From the NCBI RefSeq assembly GCF_021398715.1, contig NZ_CP090347.1, positions 1,674,001 through 1,738,000 of the forward strand: a stretch of DNA of 64,000 nt, given 5' to 3'. Source of the DNA: Microbacterium binotii (GTDB taxonomy: Bacteria; Actinomycetota; Actinomycetes; Actinomycetales; Microbacteriaceae). A program made the position numbers and the translations under genes. The notes beneath the pieces are model-generated. The model was not told the origin of the DNA and searched no databases. It saw only the letters and a program-made list of their open reading frames with translations. The stretch's first letter is position 1; the number at the start of each line of letters is the position of its first letter. Positions 57,807 through 64,000 of the stretch are shown piece after piece.

Positions 57807-59152
57807 CCCGCGTGCACCGCCTCGCGACGAGCGTCGGCCGCATCCGCATCTCCGAGTTCCGACAGCGGGGTGCGATATGTCTCCTTCGCGGTGGCGATCG
57901 CGATGACATTGATGACCACGAAACCGGCCGTGATCGCAGCGACGATGAGCCACGCCTGTTCTGACTGACCCGCCACGGCCGTCGCGATGGTCGGGGCGAA
58001 GCCCGCGATGGCGAAGCCGATCTGCGTGCCCAGAGCGATTCCGGAAAGGCGGACCTTCGTGGGGAACCACTCGGCGTAGTAGGCGGGCCACACGCCCGCT
58101 GTGGCGCTGTGGATCACGCCGAACATCAGGATGCCGACGACGAAGATCCAGAGATAGGAACCGGCCGCGATCGCTCCGAGATAGCCGAAGATCAACACCC
58201 CGCAGCCGATCGATCCGAACAGGAACACGGGCTTGCGTCCGATCCGGTCGGCGAGGCGACCCCACAGAGGGATCGTGACGAGCGCGACGACGTTCGCCAG
58301 GACACCCACCCAGAGCATCGCGGCACGGTCGAGCCCGACGTCGTTGGTCGCGTACGAGAGGGCGTAGACCGTGAAGATGGTGCTGACCGAGGCGATGACG
58401 GCCGCGCAGATCACCCGCAGCAGGGGGCGCCAGTGCCGGCGCAGGAGCACACCCAGTGGAGCCTGCGCGACGGCGCCCTCCGCTCGTTCGGCCAGGAACG
58501 CCGGCGTCTCCTCCAGGGTGCGTCGGATGATGAGCGCCGCAATCACGACGACCGCGCTGAGCCAGAAGGGCAGTCGCCAGCCCCACGTGAGAAGTTGATC
58601 GGTCGGCAGCAGGGCGACGGGGATGAACACACCGGTGGCGAGGATCTGCCCCGCCTGCGTTCCGCTCATGGTGAAGCTCGTGAAGTATGCCCGTCGGTCA
58701 TCCGGCGCATGCTCGAGAGTCATCGAGTTCGCGCCCGACTGCTCGCCGCCCGCGGAGAACCCCTGCAGCAGACGCAGGATCACGAGGAAGACCGGCGCGG
58801 CAGCCCCGATCTGCTCGTACGTCGGGAGACATCCCACGACGAAGGTGGCGACCCCCATGAGCAGGACGGTGAGCACGAGGACGCGCTTTCGACCGAACCG
58901 GTCACCCATGTGCCCGAGCACCAGGGCACCCAACGGTCGCGCGAGATACCCCACTCCGAACGTGCCGATCGCCAGCACCGTCGCGAGGATCGGATCGGAA
59001 CCGCCGAAGAACACCTTTCCGAACACCAGGGCTGCGGCGGTGCCGTAGATGAAGAAGTCGTAGTACTCGAGAGCACTGCCGATCCAGGCAGCCGTTGCCG
59101 CCTTTCGGGGATTGCCTGCCGCACGGGCGGGCGCGTTCGGGTGGGTCGTCAT
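57803..59152 (-). CDS. MFS shikimate/quinate transporter (MHS family)
   Basis: 449 residues, 12 membrane helices. WIGSALEYYDFFIYGTAAAL and GYLARPLGALVLGHMGDRFGRKRVLV are hallmarks of metabolite:proton symporters such as ShiA; QsuA of C. glutamicum is related. First gene of the catabolic operon, so it probably imports shikimate or quinate. ATG 59152 has AAGGAG six bases before it; the frame continues 23 residues further but that covers the operator. Confidence 0.88.
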   Translation of the reverse strand: MTTHPNAPARAAGNPRKAATAAWIGSALEYYDFFIYGTAAALVFGKVFFGGSDPILATVLAIGTFGVGYLARPLGALVLGHMGDRFGRKRVLVLTVLLMGVATFVVGCLPTYEQIGAAAPVFLVILRLLQGFSAGGEQSGANSMTLEHAPDDRRAYFTSFTMSGTQAGQILATGVFIPVALLPTDQLLTWGWRLPFWLSAVVVIAALIIRRTLEETPAFLAERAEGAVAQAPLGVLLRRHWRPLLRVICAAVIASVSTIFTVYALSYATNDVGLDRAAMLWVGVLANVVALVTIPLWGRLADRIGRKPVFLFGSIGCGVLIFGYLGAIAAGSYLWIFVVGILMFGVIHSATAGVWPAYYAEWFPTKVRLSGIALGTQIGFAIAGFAPTIATAVAGQSEQAWLIVAAITAGFVVINVIAIATAKETYRTPLSELGDADAADARREAVHAG

Positions 59153-59188
59153 CGACTGCTCCTTGTTCTCCACTTTGAGGACATTTGC

Positions 59189-59206
59189 GAACGTACTAGT
59201 TAGTCC
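59189..59206. promoter_or_regulatory. operator-like palindrome before the transporter
   Basis: GAACGTACTAGTTAGTCC is an imperfect inverted repeat (12 of 18) sharing 14 of 18 bases with the site before the dehydrogenase at 59975. It sits about 40 bp before the transporter start, overlapping the probable -10 region, in a position to repress. Confidence 0.6.
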
Positions 59207-59283
59207 ACTGGCATGGTGCACGTTTCACTCCTCCCTGTCAATCCCGCCCGCGACGGTCCGGGAAGGCGAGCGAATGCCTGGAC

Positions 59284-59289
59284 TACGCT
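59284..59289 (+). promoter_or_regulatory. -10 element of a leaderless TetR transcript
   Basis: TACGCT ends seven bases before GTG 59296, so the start codon is probably the first transcribed base. Confidence 0.5.
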
Positions 59290-59295
59290 GACGTC

Positions 59296-59946
59296 GTGAC
59301 CACAAAGCCCACCCGCGATGCCGAGCGCACGCGCATGGAGTTGTTGGCCGTGGCGACGGAGGTGTTCGCAGCCGAGGGCTTCTCGGGCGCTCGAGTCGAC
59401 GTCATCGCCGAACGCACCCGCACGACGAAGCGGATGATCTACTACTACTTCGGCGGCAAGGAGGGGCTCTACCGCGCGGTTCTCGAGGAGGCGTACCGCG
59501 GCATCCGAGACGCCGAGCAGACGCTCGACGTCGACGAAGAGGACCCGCTGCATGCGATACGCCGACTCGCCGAGCTGACGTTCGATCATCACGTGGGTCA
59601 CCAGGACTTCATCCGCCTCGTGGCCGTCGAGAACATCCACCGGGGAGAGCACATCACGCAGTTGCCCGCGCTTCGGGAGCTCTCCCAGCCGGCGGTCGGC
59701 GTTCTCGAGCGCGTTCTCGAGCGCGGACGCACGTCCGGGGTCTTTCGCGACGACGTAGATGCCCTGCAGGTACACCTCATGATCAGTTCCTACTGCGTCT
59801 TCCAGATCGCGAACCGCCACACGTTCGGATACCTCTTCGACCTCGATTTCGAGGATCCACGACAGAGGGCGCGCATGCGCGCCACTTTGGGGGACATCGT
59901 CGTCGGTTGGCTCACCGACCGCCCGGAACGGCTGCCACGCGGTTGA
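59296..59946 (+). CDS. TetR-family regulator of the quinate/shikimate module
   Basis: 216 residues. Helix-turn-helix at about 29-53 with VDVIAERTRTTKRMIYYYFGGKEGLYRAVLEEAY, a classic TetR ending; the rest is an alpha-helical ligand domain. It lies between the divergent catabolic operon and the dehydrogenase, both preceded by similar palindromes, so it is likely their repressor and responds to a pathway compound. C. glutamicum uses a LysR-type QsuR instead. Confidence 0.88.
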   Translation: MTTKPTRDAERTRMELLAVATEVFAAEGFSGARVDVIAERTRTTKRMIYYYFGGKEGLYRAVLEEAYRGIRDAEQTLDVDEEDPLHAIRRLAELTFDHHVGHQDFIRLVAVENIHRGEHITQLPALRELSQPAVGVLERVLERGRTSGVFRDDVDALQVHLMISSYCVFQIANRHTFGYLFDLDFEDPRQRARMRATLGDIVVGWLTDRPERLPRG

Positions 59947-59974
59947 CATGAACCGCTCATCCTGCTTCACTTCC

Positions 59975-59992
59975 GTACGTACCAGTTCGTAC
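59975..59992. promoter_or_regulatory. operator-like palindrome before the quinate/shikimate dehydrogenase
   Basis: GTACGTACCAGTTCGTAC matches its reverse complement at 14 of 18 positions. A TACATT at 59990-59995 could be the -10, so binding would block transcription. Shares 14 of 18 bases with the site at 59189. Confidence 0.65.
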
Positions 59993-60011
59993 ATTGGATG
60001 CGAGGACATGG

Positions 60012-60917
60012 ATGTCAACGCCGCGAGCATTTCTCGTCGGGCTGATCGGCTCGGGCATCGGTCCGTCGCTCACACCGAGTCTGCACATGACGGAGGCCGC
60101 GCGTCACGCGCTCTCCTACGTCTACCGTCGGATCGATCTCGGTGACCTGGGCCTCCAGCCCGACGAGATCGGCGAGATCCTCACCTGGGCAGAGCGGCTC
60201 GGTTACGACGCGTTGAACGTGACGCACCCCTGCAAACAGGCCGTCATCCCCCACCTCGACGAGCTTTCGCCGCAGGCCGCGGGGTTGGGAGCCGTCAACA
60301 CGGTGCTCCTTCGTGACGGGCGTCGCATCGGGCACAACACGGACACCTCGGGATTCGAGTCCGCATTCCGCGACGAGATGGGAGACGAAGAGCCGGGCGC
60401 GGTCGCGCTGCTCGGCGCCGGCGGCGCCGGTTCTGCGGTCGCCGATGCGCTCCTGCGGCTCGGGGCCCGACGCCTCGACGTCATCGACGTCGATCATTCC
60501 CGCGCCGAGCGCCTCGCCGGCGAACTGGCCCGGCGACACAGCACTCCGGTGCGCGCGCGCAGCGCAGACGGGATCGCCGACGTGCTCGCCGAAGCCGACG
60601 GCCTCGCGCACTGCACACCCACCGGGATGCGAGAGCATCCGGGCCTCCCGGTGGCGGCCGACGTTCTGCGTCCGGACCTCTGGGTCGCTGACATCGTCTA
60701 TCGGCCGCTGGAGACCCAACTGCTCCGTGTCGCGCGGGAGCGTGGCTGCCGTACGGTCCCGGGCGGCGGCATGGCCGTCCACCAGGCCGCCGACGCCTTC
60801 GAACTGATCACCGGCATCCGCCCGGACCCCGCTCGTATGCGCAGGGACTTCACCCGATTGATCGAGGCGACCGGCGAGGCGCCGAGTCGCCCGCCTCAGC
60901 CCGCGACTTCCTGGTAG
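60012..60917 (+). CDS. quinate/shikimate dehydrogenase (QsuD type)
   Basis: 301 residues. The substrate loop is SLTPSLH with Thr21 where biosynthetic AroE usually has Ser, as in C. glutamicum QsuD; YVYRRIDL, LNVTHPCKQ with Lys75, GAVNTV and GHNTDTSGF with Asp111 follow that enzyme closely. NAD-binding loop LLGAGGAGSAV at 133-143. ATG 60012 has GAGGA five bases upstream, chosen over TTG 59994. It oxidises quinate or shikimate with NAD. Convergent with aroB, overlapping 22 bp. Confidence 0.9.
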   Translation: MSTPRAFLVGLIGSGIGPSLTPSLHMTEAARHALSYVYRRIDLGDLGLQPDEIGEILTWAERLGYDALNVTHPCKQAVIPHLDELSPQAAGLGAVNTVLLRDGRRIGHNTDTSGFESAFRDEMGDEEPGAVALLGAGGAGSAVADALLRLGARRLDVIDVDHSRAERLAGELARRHSTPVRARSADGIADVLAEADGLAHCTPTGMREHPGLPVAADVLRPDLWVADIVYRPLETQLLRVARERGCRTVPGGGMAVHQAADAFELITGIRPDPARMRRDFTRLIEATGEAPSRPPQPATSW

Positions 60918-61978
60918 GCCGCGAACAGCAGCGATTCGTCGGGTGCCTGCAACACCGTCGGACGGGCGATGTCGTCGAGCACGATGAACCGCAGCATCCC
61001 GCCGCGCGACTTCTTGTCGCGCTGCATGGTGGCCAGCAGCTGCGGCCAGGCGCCGGCGCGATAGGTCGTCGGGAGCCCGAGCGACTCGAGGATCTCCCGA
61101 TGGCGGGCCGCAGCCCCGTCCGAGAGTCGACCGGCGAGGCGCGAGAGCTCGGCGGCGTACACCATGCCGATGGAGATCGCGGCGCCGTGACGCCACCGGT
61201 AGCGCTCGGCGTGCTCGATCGCATGACCGAGCGTGTGACCGTAATTGAGGATCTCCCGCAGGCCCGCCTCACGGAAGTCCTCGCCCACGACGCGCGCTTT
61301 CATGTCGATTGCGAGCTCGAGACAGCGTCGGAAGGATGCGGACGACGGATCCACAATGGCCTGCGGTTCCGCTTCGATGCGGTCGAGGATCTCGGGTGCC
61401 CAGATGAAGCCCGCCTTGACGACCTCGGCGAAGCCCGCCGTGGCCTCGTTCTGCGACAATCCGTCCAACATCGAGAGATCGCAGACGACCGCCTGTGGCG
61501 CCCAGAAGGCGCCGACGAGGTTCTTGCCTTCCGCGGTGTTGATGCCCGTTTTGCCGCCGACCGCCGCGTCGACCATGCCGAGGACGGTCGTCGGCACCTG
61601 CACCACCTGGATGCCGCGCAGCCAGGTAGCGGCGACGAAGCCGGCCAGATCTGTCACGGCTCCCCCGCCGAACCCGACGACCGCATCCGTCCGCGTGAAG
61701 TCCGCTTGGCCCATGACCTGCCAGCAGAACGCGGCCACCTCGACGCGCTTGCCCTGCTCGGCATCGGGGATCTCTGCCAGGAGCACCTCACGCCCCCCGT
61801 CGGCCATGAGGCGTTCGCGCAGGGAGGCTGCGGCCGCAGCCAGTGTCGGCGGGTGGACGACGAGAACCTTGCGGACCGACGCCGCGAGGGCCTCCCCCAC
61901 CCGATCCAGGATGTCGCGCCCGAGATGGATCGTGTACCCGTTGTCACCGGCGACGGTGATCTCGGTCGTCTCGGTCAT
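60896..61978 (-). CDS. aroB: 3-dehydroquinate synthase
   Basis: 360 residues. GFGGGAVTDLAGFVAATWLRGI binds NAD, VDAAVGGKTGIN is the conserved Lys loop, and EILNYGHTLGHAIEHAE carries zinc His residues. It makes 3-dehydroquinate from DAHP. ATG overlaps the aroK stop by 4 bp. Confidence 0.97.
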   Translation of the reverse strand: MTETTEITVAGDNGYTIHLGRDILDRVGEALAASVRKVLVVHPPTLAAAAASLRERLMADGGREVLLAEIPDAEQGKRVEVAAFCWQVMGQADFTRTDAVVGFGGGAVTDLAGFVAATWLRGIQVVQVPTTVLGMVDAAVGGKTGINTAEGKNLVGAFWAPQAVVCDLSMLDGLSQNEATAGFAEVVKAGFIWAPEILDRIEAEPQAIVDPSSASFRRCLELAIDMKARVVGEDFREAGLREILNYGHTLGHAIEHAERYRWRHGAAISIGMVYAAELSRLAGRLSDGAAARHREILESLGLPTTYRAGAWPQLLATMQRDKKSRGGMLRFIVLDDIARPTVLQAPDESLLFAAYQEVAG

Positions 61979-62511
61979 GAGTGTCCCTTCGGTGCGGCCG
62001 TCCGCGCCCACGCCACGATCTGGTCGACGACGTCGGAGAGCGGTCCGTGCGAGGTGTCGAACGTCACGTCGGCGACGTCGGTGTACAGCGGCATCCGCTC
62101 ATCCAGGATGCGGCGCCAGCGCGCGACGGGATCCTCGCCCTCGGCGGCGAGGAGCGGACGGTGGCCACCCCCGATCCGGCCGGCCACGATCGCCGGCGAG
62201 ACCGTCAGGAGGGCGACGCGGTGGGCTCGCAGGTCTGACCGCGTGTCGGGGTCGAGGACGGAACCGCCGCCGAGCGAGACGACGCCGCCTTGAGCCAAGG
62301 ACTGCGTGACAGCCTCTCGTTCGAGCTCGCGGAAGTGCGCTTCGCCATGCGTGATGAAGATGTCGGCGATCGGACCGTGCGAGCGGACGACGATCGCGTC
62401 GGTATCGACGAAACCGAGTTCCAGAATCTTGGCCACCCGCTTACCGATGCTGGTCTTTCCTGCACCCATGGGTCCGACGAGCACGATCGCCGAGGCGGCG
62501 GGCGCTGTCAT
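61975..62511 (-). CDS. aroK: shikimate kinase
   Basis: 178 residues. Walker A GPMGAGKT at 13-20, [15 protein letters not shown] with the substrate Asp, and [10 protein letters not shown] with the substrate-binding glycine loop. It phosphorylates shikimate. ATG overlaps the aroC stop by 4 bp. Confidence 0.97.
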   Translation of the reverse strand: MTAPAASAIVLVGPMGAGKTSIGKRVAKILELGFVDTDAIVVRSHGPIADIFITHGEAHFRELEREAVTQSLAQGGVVSLGGGSVLDPDTRSDLRAHRVALLTVSPAIVAGRIGGGHRPLLAAEGEDPVARWRRILDERMPLYTDVADVTFDTSHGPLSDVVDQIVAWARTAAPKGHS

Positions 62512-63722
62512 CGATCGAGGTCGGGATCGCTGGCGTCCGCCGTGCGCAGGGTGTCAGGGATCGCCGCGAGGTACGACTGCAGGTTACGGCGGGTCTCGTC
62601 GATGTTGTCACCGCCGAACTTCTCGAGCACGACATCGGCGAGGACGATGGCGACCATGGCCTCGGCCACGACGCCGGCGGCCGGGACGGCGCAGACGTCC
62701 GAGCGCTGGTGATGCGCGGAGGCGGTCCCGCCCGTGGCGACGTCGATGGTCCGCAGCGCGTGCGGAACGGTCGCGATCGGCTTCATGCCCGCTCGCACCC
62801 GCAGCACGGTCCCGGTGGACATGCCGCCCTCGGTGCCGCCGGCGCGGTCGGTGCCGCGCGTGATTCCGCCATCGGTCGCGAACAGCTCGTCGTGCGCCGC
62901 GGAGCCGCGCCGACGGGTGGTCTCGAAGCCGTCGCCGACCTCCACGCCCTTGATGGCCTGGATGCTCATGAGCGCCTGCGCGAGCTTGGCGTCGAGACGG
63001 CGGTCCCACTGGACGTGCGATCCCAGCCCCGGCGGCATGCCGTAGGCGAGCACCTCGACGATGCCGCCCAGGGTGTCGCCGTCCTTCTTCGCGGCGTCGA
63101 CCTCGGCCACCATCGCCGCGGACGTCGTCGCATCGAAACAGCGCAGCGGATCCGCATCCAGTGTGTCGACGTCGTCCGGCGTCGGAAGCGCCGCCCCCTC
63201 GGGCACGCGCACCGGGCCGATGGAGAGCGTGTGGCTCACCAGGCGGATCCCGAGCTCGCCGAGGAAGGAACGCGCGATCGCCCCCAGGGCGACGCGCGCG
63301 GCGGTCTCGCGGGCGCTTGCGCGCTCGAGGATGGGACGCGCCTCGTCGAACCCGTACTTCTGCATGCCGACGAGGTCAGCGTGACCGGGACGAGGACGCG
63401 TGAGGGCGGCGCCACGGCCGCGCGAGCGCTCCGTGAGCTCCACCGGCTCGGGGCTCATGACCTCGACCCACTTCGGCCACTCCGTGTTGCCCACGCGCAG
63501 CGCGATCGGGCTGCCGATCGAGTATCCGTGCACCACGCCCGAGGAGATCGAGAGTTCGTCCTCCTCGAACTTCATCCGCGAGCCGCGGCCGTAGCCCAGC
63601 TTGCGTCGGGCGAGGTCGGCTTGGATCGCGTCACGGGCGACGGGCACGCCGGCAGGCAGGCCTTCCATGATGGCGACGAGTTCGGGGCCGTGCGATTCGC
63701 CGGCCGTGAGCACGCGGAGCAT
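62508..63722 (-). CDS. aroC: chorismate synthase
   Basis: 404 residues. [21 protein letters not shown] is the first signature; [31 protein letters not shown] and [16 protein letters not shown] cover FMN and substrate contacts. It forms chorismate with reduced FMN. Sequence upstream of ATG 63722 belongs to aroE. Starts 4 bp after the aroE stop. Confidence 0.97.
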   Translation of the reverse strand: MLRVLTAGESHGPELVAIMEGLPAGVPVARDAIQADLARRKLGYGRGSRMKFEEDELSISSGVVHGYSIGSPIALRVGNTEWPKWVEVMSPEPVELTERSRGRGAALTRPRPGHADLVGMQKYGFDEARPILERASARETAARVALGAIARSFLGELGIRLVSHTLSIGPVRVPEGAALPTPDDVDTLDADPLRCFDATTSAAMVAEVDAAKKDGDTLGGIVEVLAYGMPPGLGSHVQWDRRLDAKLAQALMSIQAIKGVEVGDGFETTRRRGSAAHDELFATDGGITRGTDRAGGTEGGMSTGTVLRVRAGMKPIATVPHALRTIDVATGGTASAHHQRSDVCAVPAAGVVAEAMVAIVLADVVLEKFGGDNIDETRRNLQSYLAAIPDTLRTADASDPDLDR

Positions 63723-63726
63723 TCGT

Positions 63727-64000
63727 CTATTCTCCCACGAGCGCCCGGCGCATTGCGGCCAGCACCCGTGCTTCGTCATCGAGCGGCTGGTCCTGCTCGC
63801 CGCCCACGAAGACGCGCACCTGTCGGAGCGCCTGGTGGAGCAGCATCGGCAGCCCCGACACCGCGCTGAGGCCGCGTTCGGTCCACGCCCGCGACAGGGA
63901 TGTCGGCCACGTGCCGTAGACGACATCCATGAGGGCGCCACCCGCATCCGCCAGCGAGGACACGACCTCGGGAGGCAGCGCAGCGTCTCCGGGAAGGGTC
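63727..64000 (-). CDS. aroE: shikimate dehydrogenase (partial, biosynthetic)
   Basis: Only the C-terminal about 90 residues are in the window; the frame is open to the edge. [15 protein letters not shown] and [19 protein letters not shown] match the AroE C-terminal substrate helix. Its place at the head of aroE-aroC-aroK-aroB fits the biosynthetic enzyme, distinct from the QsuD-type gene at 60012. Confidence 0.9.
   Translation of the reverse strand, partial: TLPGDAALPPEVVSSLADAGGALMDVVYGTWPTSLSRAWTERGLSAVSGLPMLLHQALRQVRVFVGGEQDQPLDDEARVLAAMRRALVGE

Overview
This is a high-GC actinobacterial chromosome segment, most likely from Microbacterium or a close Microbacteriaceae relative. The GC-rich codon use, the gene order (aroE-aroC-aroK-aroB, efp-nusB, pyrRBC-carAB-pyrF-gmk-rpoZ-metK-priA-fmt-rsmB-rpe, hisEGFI, trpCBA-lgt, gltBD-pyk, pdtaR, polA), the HGxxPAAW protein in the trp cluster and the actinobacterial IHF sequence all point there. 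A NamH-like muramic acid hydroxylase also fits, because Microbacterium cell walls carry N-glycolyl muramic acid. The genus is an inference; no search was run.

Layout. 1-10 kb: small metabolic and membrane genes (HdeD-like protein, AEC transporter, GNAT acetyltransferase, reductase, SGNH hydrolase, LLM oxidoreductase, DUF885 hydrolase), then polA, a thioesterase and the ANTAR regulator pdtaR. 10.8-11.2 kb: tRNA-Leu(CAA), its terminator and a tandem pair of 56-bp palindromic repeats. 11.2-29.4 kb, all on the minus strand: pyk, gltD, gltB, lgt, trpA-trpB-trpC with two small membrane genes, hisI-hisF-hisG-hisE, rpe, rsmB and fmt, many with 1-4 bp overlaps. 29.4-42.5 kb: priA, metK, rpoZ, a fused mIHF-guanylate kinase, and the pyrimidine operon pyrR-pyrB-pyrC-(membrane gene)-carA-carB-pyrF. 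42.6-49 kb on the plus strand: a complete six-gene mevalonate operon. 49-53 kb: namH, a membrane-anchored esterase, nusB and efp. 53-60.9 kb: a dehydrogenase/TetR pair and a quinate/shikimate catabolic module resembling qsuABCD of Corynebacterium glutamicum. 60.9-64 kb: aroB-aroK-aroC and the end of a biosynthetic aroE.

How it works together. The backbone is a conserved actinobacterial core string making chorismate, pyrimidines, histidine, tryptophan, glutamate, purine nucleotides and S-adenosylmethionine, plus translation and replication factors. Accessory modules interrupt it at three joints: the mevalonate/NamH/esterase block between pyrR and nusB, a TetR/dehydrogenase pair between efp and aroQ, and the quinate/shikimate module between aroQ and aroB. 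In the last case the catabolic genes run by stop/start overlap into aroQ, so one dehydroquinase may serve both biosynthesis and degradation.

The most notable signals are the mIHF-Gmk fusion, a PyrR-type RNA loop just before the pyrR ribosome binding site, a matched pair of operator-like palindromes before the catabolic transporter and dehydrogenase, a 32-bp palindrome at a second TetR gene, the tandem repeats after tRNA-Leu, and strong enrichment of the hexamer GCATCC/GGATGC. No prophage, insertion sequence, CRISPR array or restriction system was seen.
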